A stretch of 51,087 nt of DNA from Myxococcales bacterium (GTDB taxonomy: Bacteria; Lernaellota; Lernaellaia; Lernaellales; Lernaellaceae). The stretch is taken from NCBI GenBank assembly GCA_012517325.1, contig JAAYVF010000106.1, positions 1 through 51,087 of the forward strand, given 5' to 3'. A program made the translations under genes and the position numbers. The notes below the pieces were generated by a model. It was not told where the DNA came from, did not search any database, and worked only from the letters and a program-made list of their open reading frames with translations. Shown piece after piece: positions 16,454 through 23,300 of the stretch (position 1 is the first letter of the stretch; each line of letters starts with the position of its first letter).

Positions 16454-17779
16454 ATGAAAAGAACCGCCATCCCGTTGATTATATTGGCCGCGATTGGACT
16501 GTTCGCGGCGTTTGTACCGCTGGCCGGTCCCTCGGTGAGCGGCGGCCCGATCAATTCGGGTGACGTGGCCTGGATGTTGTGCTCCAGCGCCCTCGTGTTG
16601 TTGATGACTCCCGGCCTGTCCTTTTTTTATGGCGGAATGGTGCGGCCAAAGAACGTCATTTCGACAATGCTGCAGAGCTTCATTTCCATGGGATTGATCA
16701 GCATTGTCTGGTTTGTGGTGGGGTTCAGTCTCGCGTATGGCGACAGCATCGGCGGCGTGATCGGCAATCCGTTCACCTTTTTCATGTTCCGTCAGGTCGG
16801 CGGCGCCACCCATCCGACGCTTTCGCCGACTATACCGCTCGTGCTTTTCGCGTTCTTCCAACTCAAATTCGCTATCATTACGCCGGCGTTGATCACCGGC
16901 TCGTTTGCTGAACGCGTGCGATTCAATAGTTACATGTTGTACCTGGTTTTGTGGGCGCTGGTTATTTATAGCCCGTTAGCGCATTGGACTTGGCACCCCG
17001 ACGGCTTCCTGCGCAAGATGGGCGTGCTCGATTTTGCCGGCGGCACTGTCGTGCACATGTCGGCTGGATTCGCCGCGCTGGCCGGCGCAATCATGCTGGG
17101 GAGCCGCAACGGCAGCGGGAAAAAGCACGCGCCGATGCTGCCGGCCAATATTCCGTTCGTTATCCTCGGCGCGGCGATGTTGTGGTTCGGTTGGTTCGGC
17201 TTCAATGCCGGTTCGGCGCTGGCGGCCAACGAAACGGCGGCCATGGCCTTTGCCACGACAAATACGGCATCCGCTTCGGCGGCACTGGCCTGGATTTTCT
17301 TCGATGTGGCGCGCGGGCGGAAACCGACGGCGATCGGCACGAGCATCGGCGCGGTGGTCGGTCTGGTCGCGATTACCCCGGGCGCGGGCTATGTTTCGAT
17401 CGGGGTGAGCGTTTTCATCGGTGCCGTCGCCGCGATAATCAGCAACACATTGGTGGCCCTGAAAACGTGGACCGAGATCGACGACACGCTGGACGTATTC
17501 CCCTGTCACGGCGTGGGCGGCACGGTCGGCATGCTGTTGACGGCGGTGTTCGCCAAGGACGTGGGTCTTGTATATGGTCATCTGACGACATTTTTGCACC
17601 ACTTGCTGGCATTGCTGATCGTGACAGTCTTCGCCTTCGGCGGTTCGTATCTGTTGTATCTTATAACCGACCTGATCATCCCCTTGCGTGTGACGCGTGA
17701 GCAGGAATTGGTCGGCCTTGATATCAGTCAGCACGGCGAATCGCTCACGTTGCTGCGCGCCGGCGTCGAATCCCATTGA
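16454..17779 (+). CDS. amt: Ammonium transporter (Amt family)
   Basis: The 441-residue protein has a signal-like first hydrophobic segment and about eleven further membrane segments, as in trimeric AmtB. The pore twin His are visible at residue 201 ([13 protein letters not shown]) and residue 352 ([11 protein letters not shown]). Family signatures include [17 protein letters not shown] and [11 protein letters not shown]. Amt conducts ammonium or ammonia across the inner membrane and is gated by PII. The ribosome site GGGAGAA precedes the ATG. The gene is followed by glnK after 18 bases, the classical amtB-glnK pairing in reversed order, and is preceded by a sigma-54 promoter. Confidence 0.95.
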   Translation: MKRTAIPLIILAAIGLFAAFVPLAGPSVSGGPINSGDVAWMLCSSALVLLMTPGLSFFYGGMVRPKNVISTMLQSFISMGLISIVWFVVGFSLAYGDSIGGVIGNPFTFFMFRQVGGATHPTLSPTIPLVLFAFFQLKFAIITPALITGSFAERVRFNSYMLYLVLWALVIYSPLAHWTWHPDGFLRKMGVLDFAGGTVVHMSAGFAALAGAIMLGSRNGSGKKHAPMLPANIPFVILGAAMLWFGWFGFNAGSALAANETAAMAFATTNTASASAALAWIFFDVARGRKPTAIGTSIGAVVGLVAITPGAGYVSIGVSVFIGAVAAIISNTLVALKTWTEIDDTLDVFPCHGVGGTVGMLLTAVFAKDVGLVYGHLTTFLHHLLALLIVTVFAFGGSYLLYLITDLIIPLRVTREQELVGLDISQHGESLTLLRAGVESH

Positions 17780-17797
17780 AAACCCGAGGAGTTGGCG

Positions 17798-18193
17798 ATG
17801 AAGAAGATTGAGGCCTTTCTTCGCGAAGAGTCCCTGCAAGACGTTAAAGACGCACTGCGCGCCATCGGCATCGTCGGGATGAATGTCCATCAGGTACACG
17901 GGCATGGGCGCCAGGGCGGCATCACACTGGCTTGGCGCGGCTCATCTTACCAGATGGACCTCTTGCCGAAGATGCAGCTCAATATTTTCTTGAGCGAACA
18001 CAACGTCGAGCGAACGATTCAGACCATTATCCAGGCCGCACGCACCGACTCGGAAGGCGAGGAGGGCGACGGGGTCATCTTTGTCTTGCCTGCCGACGAC
18101 GTGATTCGCATCAGCACGGGCGAGCGCGGACGCGATGCGCTGCAATACCGCGGCGATATCGACGATCCATCCGGCCGCAAAAAAGAAGGATAA
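17798..18193 (+). CDS. glnK: PII nitrogen regulatory protein (GlnK/GlnB family)
   Basis: The start is ATG 17798, with GAGGAG 7 bases upstream, rather than TTG 17792. The 131-residue chain has the full PII fold: MKKIEAFLREESLQDVKDAL, GxGRQGG, the T-loop WRGSSYQMDLLPK and the C-terminal GVIFVLPADDVIRISTGERG. The T-loop Tyr is at position 51, the residue uridylylated in proteobacterial PII. Position 46 is Trp instead of Tyr. The C-terminus extends about 15 residues beyond the usual 112. PII binds ATP, ADP and 2-oxoglutarate and blocks Amt when nitrogen is plentiful. Its linkage to amt makes a GlnK role most likely. Confidence 0.93.
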   Translation: MKKIEAFLREESLQDVKDALRAIGIVGMNVHQVHGHGRQGGITLAWRGSSYQMDLLPKMQLNIFLSEHNVERTIQTIIQAARTDSEGEEGDGVIFVLPADDVIRISTGERGRDALQYRGDIDDPSGRKKEG

Positions 18194-18235
18194 AAAGCGG
18201 TCCATACCCGATCGAGCCATTCCAATCGGAGATCA

Positions 18236-18684
18236 AGGCGCGGTCGGCAAAATCACGGCGCTACACTGGTCCGACATCGGCTTCGTCGGAAACGAGATCC
18301 TCGTTAGCCGGGCGCAATATCAGGGTGTCGAGAGCACAATGCTTGTCGGACCTCGACCTGAAGAAGGCGTGGGATAACGTTTTGGCCAGGGCTGAAACGG
18401 CCCGCCGGACATTCCACGAAGCGCGACACAGCTTCGCCTCGATGTTTCTGAACGACGGCAGACAGTCTCAGTATCTGCTCAAGGAACTGCTGGGGCAGAG
18501 CGACATTTCGACGACGGAGATCTATTCGCACGCGAAACAGGAAGCGCTCGCCGCGGCCGTCAACGCGCTGGAGTTCGACGACACCGAGCAACCAGGGGGA
18601 ATGCCTGCCATGAAGTTATTTACATGGTCGAGTGGTTGCACTTCTGGTTGCAGTGGGCAAAAAGAAGGGGTTACAAACGCCTAG
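18236..18684 (+). pseudogene. Tyrosine-recombinase integrase remnant, copy B, frameshifted
   Basis: Two frames carry integrase sequence. The first (18236-18377) reads GKITALHWSDIGFVGNEI and SRAQYQGVEST, the core around box I. The second (about 18350-18684) reads DLKKAWDNVLARAE, FHEARHSFASMF (box II HxxR) and SDISTTEIYSHAKQE (catalytic Tyr). The shift near 18350 and the missing N-terminal half show that it is broken. It sits directly beside the 3' end of tRNA-Sec, pointing toward it, as integrases of tRNA-targeting islands do. Confidence 0.82.
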
Positions 18685-18734
18685 GTGCTTGTAACCCCTA
18701 AGAAAGTCTGGCGGAAGTGGATGGGAATCGAACC
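18480..18734. repeat. 255-bp direct repeat, right copy
   Basis: This is the counterpart of 13940-14194, without gaps. It contains the integrase 3' end, the hairpin and the 3' end of the intact tRNA-Sec. The last 101 bases are identical to the left copy. Confidence 0.85.
18657..18698 (-). terminator. Terminator of the tRNA-Sec transcript (minus strand)
   Basis: GGGGTTACAA and TTGTAACCCC form a perfect 10-bp stem at 18667-18698. Read on the minus strand, the stem is followed by TTCTTTTTGC, a U-rich tract, about 10 bases past the tRNA 3' end. The same hairpin is duplicated at 14117-14158. It lies just across the integrase stop codon, so it could also end the plus-strand transcript, though no T-tract is present on that side. 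Confidence 0.65.
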
Positions 18735-18806
18735 CACCCGAGCCGGGATTAGCGACTCACACCGGGTTTGAAGCCCGGGCGGCACACCAGTTACCGTGCC
18801 ACTTCC
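18709..18806 (-). tRNA. selC: tRNA-Sec (anticodon TCA)
   Basis: The minus strand folds as a selenocysteine tRNA of 98 bases including an encoded CCA. It has an 8-bp acceptor stem (GGAAGTGG with CCACTTCC), a discriminator G, and an anticodon loop CTTCAAA with anticodon TCA at 18769-18771 on a GGG/CCC-rich stem. The variable arm is long, and the T-loop GTTCGATTC sits on a GGTGG-type stem. The long variable arm and 8-bp acceptor distinguish it from Ser or suppressor tRNAs. It implies that the organism decodes UGA as selenocysteine, and it is the integration site of the neighbouring element. Confidence 0.95.
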
Positions 18807-18811
18807 ATCAC

Positions 18812-18850
18812 TTTTCGTTTTTAACCGTTGCCGGCGCGGGAATCAAGCGC
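18812..18850 (-). promoter_or_regulatory. Candidate sigma-70 promoter of selC
   Basis: On the minus strand TTGATT and TTAAAA are separated by 16 bases, and the latter ends a few bases before the tRNA 5' end region. Spacing and position are plausible, but the -10 match is only moderate. Confidence 0.35.
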
Positions 18851-19006
18851 CCGCGCGGGCCGGCGGCCGACATTTCCGCCGCCTCATCCGGGCAACCCGC
18901 CGCCAAGAATGATTATCTTGATGAAAATAATATTTTCGTTTATCCTTAACGCTTACTGGATTTTTTGGTCGGGCAATTTCGATCGGCAAGTCGTCGGGAG
19001 ATGGTC

Positions 19007-20239
19007 ATGAAACGTTTGATCGCGCTGATTGGTTCGGTGGCCGTGCTTTTATTTATCGGCGCCTCATTAAGTTGCGACGATGATGACGACCCCGGCTCAA
19101 GTCCGGGACAGGCTCAGGATGATGACGACAACGATGACAATGACAACGATGACAACGACAACGATGACAACGACAACGATGACAACGACAACGATGACAA
19201 CGACGACGACAATGATGATGTTTCGCCGGCCGAAGCGTGGGCCGTCGGCGTCGACGGCGTTTACGGGGGAAGCGGCGCGGGACTGTTTCTGCATTACCGG
19301 GATGGCGCGTGGACGCTGGACGAATCCGCGCCAGCCACGGTGAATCTCGCCGCGATTTCCTGTTTCGCCGCCGATCGCTGTCTGGCGGTTTCCGATACGC
19401 AAGTATTGGGCTACGACGACGCGCAATGGACGATCGATGATACCTTTCCGACCGCGGCCGACCTGACGTTGTGGGATGTGCTTTGCCTGGACGATGACGC
19501 CTGGGTCGTCGGCCGTGACGACGACGCATCGCGACCGTTGGCCTGGCGGCGGCAAGCCGGAGTCTGGTTCGCGATCGATACGGCGACCCTGCCCGACGGG
19601 TCGTTGCTAAAGATAAAGAAAATCGCCGACCGGATTCTCGCGCTCGGTTATACCTATGACTTGGTGTATTACACCACCACGACTTATCTCCTCGCGTACG
19701 ACTCCGATTCCGGCGAGTGGCAGGAGGAACACGTCTTCAACCAGGCCGACCGAAGCGATTTCGACTTCGCCGGCGCGGACTGGGGCCTCGCCGTCGGTTC
19801 GGCCGCGAATGCGCCGCTGTACTGGGGCATGACGACAATTTACGAGCAAGGCACCTGGACCAACGTTCCGCCGGATGATTATCCCGTCTCTTACGACACT
19901 TCCGGTTCGGCGTTTACGGGCGTGACCGCCGTGGCGCCCGGCGAAGCCTGGGTGATCGGCTACTACGGTTCCAAGGTTTTTTTGGAAGGCGCCTATATTT
20001 ATCATCTGCAAGACGGCGCCTGGACGGACGCCGCCAAGCCCTGGTTGACGGGAATCGTCTTGAATTCCATCGACCGGCGCGACGACACCGGCTGGGCCGT
20101 CGGCTATGTAATCGATGAAAACTACTATCCGCGGAAAGGCGCGGCGGCTATCTACCAGAACGGCGACTGGCATTGGCTGGATCTGCCGGACGGACCGAGC
20201 AACCACTGGGAACTGGTAGACGTGGCGATCATCCCGTAG
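19007..20239 (+). CDS. Lipoprotein with Asp/Asn linker and WAVG-type repeat domain
   Basis: The start at 19007 has GGGAG 7 bases upstream; the ATG at 19001 is too close to it. The 410-residue product has a signal peptide reaching a Cys at GASLSC, a non-canonical lipobox with Ser rather than Leu at -3. DDDDD follows, then PGSSPGQAQ, then a period-5 NDDND linker to about residue 65. The remainder contains repeats of the type AWAVGxDG...FLHYRDGAW, AWVIGYYGS...YIYHLQDGAW and GWAVGY...IYQNGDWHW. These suggest a six- or seven-bladed propeller. Asp at +2 after the lipidated Cys would favour inner-membrane retention under the E. coli rule. The function is unknown. Confidence 0.78.
   Translation: MKRLIALIGSVAVLLFIGASLSCDDDDDPGSSPGQAQDDDDNDDNDNDDNDNDDNDNDDNDNDDNDDDNDDVSPAEAWAVGVDGVYGGSGAGLFLHYRDGAWTLDESAPATVNLAAISCFAADRCLAVSDTQVLGYDDAQWTIDDTFPTAADLTLWDVLCLDDDAWVVGRDDDASRPLAWRRQAGVWFAIDTATLPDGSLLKIKKIADRILALGYTYDLVYYTTTTYLLAYDSDSGEWQEEHVFNQADRSDFDFAGADWGLAVGSAANAPLYWGMTTIYEQGTWTNVPPDDYPVSYDTSGSAFTGVTAVAPGEAWVIGYYGSKVFLEGAYIYHLQDGAWTDAAKPWLTGIVLNSIDRRDDTGWAVGYVIDENYYPRKGAAAIYQNGDWHWLDLPDGPSNHWELVDVAIIP
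19090..19118. repeat. Second, diverged copy of the PGSSPGQAQ-coding palindrome
   Basis: CCCCGGCTCAAGTCCGGGAC, then AGGCTCAGG, matches the element at 7466-7496 (opposite strand) except for a few bases. The palindrome arms have decayed here, but the encoded peptide is unchanged. Confidence 0.7.
19141..19205. repeat. 15-bp minisatellite inside the lipoprotein linker
   Basis: The unit GACAACGACAACGAT repeats in tandem about four times with almost no variation, encoding a period-5 Asp/Asn pattern. Any slippage by whole units keeps the reading frame, so linker length can vary freely. Confidence 0.75.
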
Positions 20240-20334
20240 CGCATCGCCTCCCCACCGATATCGGCTCGCTATTGGTGGTCAAAATACCGGCGAATACCGC
20301 CAGACGGGCGGAGCCTGTTGCGCCCCAGTTTTTT

Positions 20335-21159
20335 TCAGTTGTCGCTTTGACCGGTCCTGAACCGCTCCATTGGTCCCGGCACGCCGATTTCGACGGATTG
20401 CCAATCATCACCCACGCGGCGTTCATAGGCATGGAACGCGCACAAAACTCCCCGAGCCGTCAACGGATCGGGGTTGTCCATCACGTGAAAATGAAGATGT
20501 GGCATCGAGGAATTGCCTGAATTGCCGAGGCTACCCAGCGGTTGACCTGTTTCGACACGAGATCCGGTCCGGACCCGGATGCTGCCGCGTCTAAGATGTG
20601 CATAGAGCGCCACCCCCGGAGTGCCGGCGATTAAAATATAGTTGCCGGTCAAGGGACGATAATCGCGGCCCGCGGGGCGTCGTTGAAAAAGTTTCCCGCG
20701 CGCCATTTCCCACAAAACATTGATTTTTATTTGGTCCGGCCACCCCTCGCCGACCGCAATGACCTCTCCCGGGAACGCGGCCAAAATCGGTTGGTTCCAA
20801 GCGAGAAAATCCTCGGCGGGAACAGCGCCCACGATCTGCTTCCAATTGTCCTGTTTGGAAAAGCTTTGACCGGAGTCATTCAGACGCGCGAAATCGTATG
20901 CAAAACGTTGACCGAAGTAATTGGTGCCATGGCTGGGTACTTGTTTGGCCGGCGTGTTCACGGCGACCCACTCACCCACAAACGGAAGATCGACCACCAC
21001 CGCCGAGGATAGATCGAGATCGCGGGCCGTGTTCGTCGCAGCGGCCGGCTGACGCCGCACCACTTCCCGGTTATTGTCCTGAACGTTCGTTGCGATGAAG
21101 ACCGTCAAAACCGCCGCCGCCAAGCCGCAAATCAAAAAGACAACGGTTTTGGTACGCAT
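20335..21159 (-). CDS. M23-family metallopeptidase, membrane-anchored or secreted
   Basis: The 274-residue protein begins with a hydrophobic segment (VVFLICGLAAAVLTVFIAT), a signal peptide or anchor. The LytM/M23 domain occupies the second half. It shows NYFGQRFAYDF in place of HxGxD, LYAHLRRGSIRVRTGSRVE, GQPLGSLGNSG and the Zn-binding PHLHFHVMD. M23 enzymes cut peptidoglycan cross-links or act as regulators of amidases. The HLHFHV motif is intact. The first Zn-binding motif departs from HxGxD, with Gln or Arg where His is usual, so activity needs testing. It lies downstream of the two M14 peptidase genes on the same strand with a 27-base gap. Confidence 0.82.
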   Translation of the reverse strand: MRTKTVVFLICGLAAAVLTVFIATNVQDNNREVVRRQPAAATNTARDLDLSSAVVVDLPFVGEWVAVNTPAKQVPSHGTNYFGQRFAYDFARLNDSGQSFSKQDNWKQIVGAVPAEDFLAWNQPILAAFPGEVIAVGEGWPDQIKINVLWEMARGKLFQRRPAGRDYRPLTGNYILIAGTPGVALYAHLRRGSIRVRTGSRVETGQPLGSLGNSGNSSMPHLHFHVMDNPDPLTARGVLCAFHAYERRVGDDWQSVEIGVPGPMERFRTGQSDN

Positions 21160-21186
21160 CGCCTTGTCTTCTTCGCTAAACAGTGA

Positions 21187-23274
21187 TCAGCAGCCGCAGC
21201 CTCCGCTATCGTTATCGTCATCGTCATCGCCGCTGTCGTTGTCGTCGTCGGTCGCGTCGTCGTCGGCCGCGTCGTCGTCGGCGCTGTCGTCGTCATCGGT
21301 GCCGCCGGAGACGGTGATGAAGTCCGCTTTGATTTCCTGGTCATCGCCGCCCGGGCCGGACGCGGTCAAGGTCACGGTGTACACGCCGGGTTGGGTGTAA
21401 GTGTGCGTGGGCGAGGTTTCGGCGGATGAACCGCCGTCGCCGAAATCCCACGTCACGGCGGAGAGGCAACCCTGATCCGCGCTCACCAGGCCTTGAAAAT
21501 CGACGATCAACGGCGCGTCGCCCTGCAGCGGCGTCGCGGTGAAATCGGCGGCCGGCGCGTCGCAAACCGGATACGCCTCGATGGCGTCGATGTCGGCGCC
21601 GGGATCGGCGGTGGTGTTGCTGCCATCGCCGTCGTCGGTAAGCAGAATGAAGCGCGCCTCGCTCAGGCCGGAACCCGACAGATCGAATTCCTGCGTACCC
21701 GTGCCGGTGCCGAGGCTCTGCCACGGGCCGGTCCATTGCGCGGCCGCCATCACGGTGTAGCCTTCGTCGTTGCCTTTTTCATAGATTTTCAGGTCGGCGC
21801 CCTCGCCGTCGCGCACCGGCGTGTTTTCACCCATGTCGAAAGCCGCGTAACCGCCGACGCCCAGCGAGAAGGCGGCGCCGTCGTTGCCGCCCAGTGCGGC
21901 GGTCGGCAGGCTGACGTTGGCGGGGTTGTCGGCGGCGTCCTTGCGTAGGTTGAGCACGCAACGGATCGCGGCGTTGACTCCGTCGGCGGCCGGTTCGAGT
22001 TCGATATCCTTTTGGGCGCCGCCGGCGGTGGCGGTGACGGGCACGTCGGTCCAGCCGAAGCCGTTGGCCCAAACGTGGAGCGTGTGCGCGCCGGCCGGCA
22101 GCAGGCGGTAGTAATCGCCCAGGTCGGGATCGGAAGTGACCGCGAGGCGCTGATCGGCGATGATCGTCGCTTCGAGCGGCAGGCCGTCGGCGGCGCTGGT
22201 CACCGTGCCGCGCACCAGCCGGGCGGTTTGCGCGGTCCAATCGAGCATCGCCGGCACGTTCCGGTCGATGTAGGTTTGGATGTTCCCGGCGGCCGGCATT
22301 TTGACATTACTGATCTCCACAATCACCGACAGCGTGCCGTTCGTGGCGTGATACCAGTCCTCGGTGGTGCCGTCGGCGATGTACCAATCGGCGCCGTTGG
22401 TGATGTCATAGCTCGATTCCTGCTGGTAGACCTGACTGATCGCAATCTCGAGATCGTTTTCCGGGCTGCGCGTATAAATGCCGTCCCAGGTGTAGTTGAT
22501 CACCTCGGCGCCGCCGTGGTAACTGACCGACAACACCGGCCGGATGTCGCGGGCCAGTTCCATGATCGCCCGGGTTTCGGGCTGGCCGGACCACTTCGTA
22601 TAGCCCTCCCAGAACGACGGGTAGTTGCGGTTCATGTCGACGCCGTTGGCGTTGCCGCGCATCAGGTTCAAGCCGTCCGGATTGACCGCCGGCACGACCC
22701 AGATTTCGTTTTCGTCCACCAAATCGGCGATCGTGGCGTCCGAATCGTAGTTTTCCAGCAGCTCGTAAATGAAGCCGAAGGCCACGCAGGTGCCGATCGA
22801 TTCATCGCCGTGGATGGCCGCGTCGAACAGCACCGCGGGTTCGGCTTCGTCGGCGGCGACGTTGTCGCTGATCTTCAGGGCGTACATGGTTTTGCCGCCC
22901 GCCGACTGGCCGATTTCGAACCGCTTGGCCAGATCGGGATACTGCTGGGCGATCGTCTGCAATTCGGCCACGACTTCCGGGTAGGTGCGATAGCCGGTCG
23001 CTTTTTCCGCCGGTTCCACCCGCGAGAGCACTTTCACCCGGTAACCGTGCGCCGTCAGCCAGGCGACCTCCGCCGCGCTGGCCAGCAGGCGATAATCGTC
23101 GCCCCGCCGATCCTCGACGGTGAGTTGCAGGTCTTTCAACACCGCGCGGGCCGCCGCGGTCGGCAAGGTCAAAACCGCTTCCAGGTTCTTCTCGTTGACG
23201 TTGACGGTGAGCGGAGCCGCCGCGGCCGTCGCCGCCAGGCCGAAAATCAACAAAGCAACGATCCAGTTACGCAT
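21187..23274 (-). CDS. Secreted M14 zinc carboxypeptidase with PKD domain and GGCGC tail
   Basis: The 695-residue protein has a signal peptide (cleavage near AAA/AP) and an M14 domain at about 95-340. The domain contains the Zn ligands HGDE (His155, Glu158) and His253 (SYHGG), the substrate-binding NR (MNRNYP, 215-216) and the catalytic Glu320 (VIVEIS). A carboxypeptidase regulatory-like beta domain follows (about 350-430). Next is a beta-sandwich with a GTGTG-type motif, and then a PKD domain (about 575-655: VTWDFGDGG, YTQPGVYTVTLTA). The last 40 residues are an Asp/Asn/Ala linker ending DNDSGGCGC. It is an exported enzyme trimming C-terminal residues from peptides. The next gene upstream is a paralogue. 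Confidence 0.9.
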   Translation of the reverse strand: MRNWIVALLIFGLAATAAAAPLTVNVNEKNLEAVLTLPTAAARAVLKDLQLTVEDRRGDDYRLLASAAEVAWLTAHGYRVKVLSRVEPAEKATGYRTYPEVVAELQTIAQQYPDLAKRFEIGQSAGGKTMYALKISDNVAADEAEPAVLFDAAIHGDESIGTCVAFGFIYELLENYDSDATIADLVDENEIWVVPAVNPDGLNLMRGNANGVDMNRNYPSFWEGYTKWSGQPETRAIMELARDIRPVLSVSYHGGAEVINYTWDGIYTRSPENDLEIAISQVYQQESSYDITNGADWYIADGTTEDWYHATNGTLSVIVEISNVKMPAAGNIQTYIDRNVPAMLDWTAQTARLVRGTVTSAADGLPLEATIIADQRLAVTSDPDLGDYYRLLPAGAHTLHVWANGFGWTDVPVTATAGGAQKDIELEPAADGVNAAIRCVLNLRKDAADNPANVSLPTAALGGNDGAAFSLGVGGYAAFDMGENTPVRDGEGADLKIYEKGNDEGYTVMAAAQWTGPWQSLGTGTGTQEFDLSGSGLSEARFILLTDDGDGSNTTADPGADIDAIEAYPVCDAPAADFTATPLQGDAPLIVDFQGLVSADQGCLSAVTWDFGDGGSSAETSPTHTYTQPGVYTVTLTASGPGGDDQEIKADFITVSGGTDDDDSADDDAADDDATDDDNDSGDDDDDNDSGGCGC

Positions 23275-23300
23275 CGCTTTTTCCTTTGGTTCAAATGTGA

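Larger units (their letters stand above)
14169..18734. mobile_element. Decayed integrative element at selC carrying an Amt/PII/sigma-54 activator module
   Basis: The element is bounded by the 26-bp tRNA-Sec 3'-end repeats and carries a broken tyrosine integrase next to the intact tRNA, the usual arrangement for tRNA-integrated islands. Cargo between the ends: a small acidic frame, a sigma-54 activator, amt and glnK. A second integrase remnant lies just outside the left end (13941-14144), as expected if two related elements integrated in tandem or if an older element stood there first. The integrase is disrupted, so the element is presumably fixed, although the 255-bp repeats could still recombine. 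Confidence 0.75.

Noticed and set aside
16214-16861. N-terminal extension of the sigma-54 activator to 730 residues
   Set aside because: The extra segment overlaps the amt start on the other strand and the sigma-54 promoter. It has shadow-like His/Arg composition and lacks family similarity.
18709-18806. A selenoprotein gene expected near tRNA-Sec
   Set aside because: I looked for frames continuing past an internal TGA in neighbouring genes and saw none; selA, selB and selD are also not in the window.
20252-20278. Hairpin between the convergent lipoprotein and M23 genes as a terminator
   Set aside because: The 9-bp stem has a mismatch and there is no T-tract on either side, so I do not call it.
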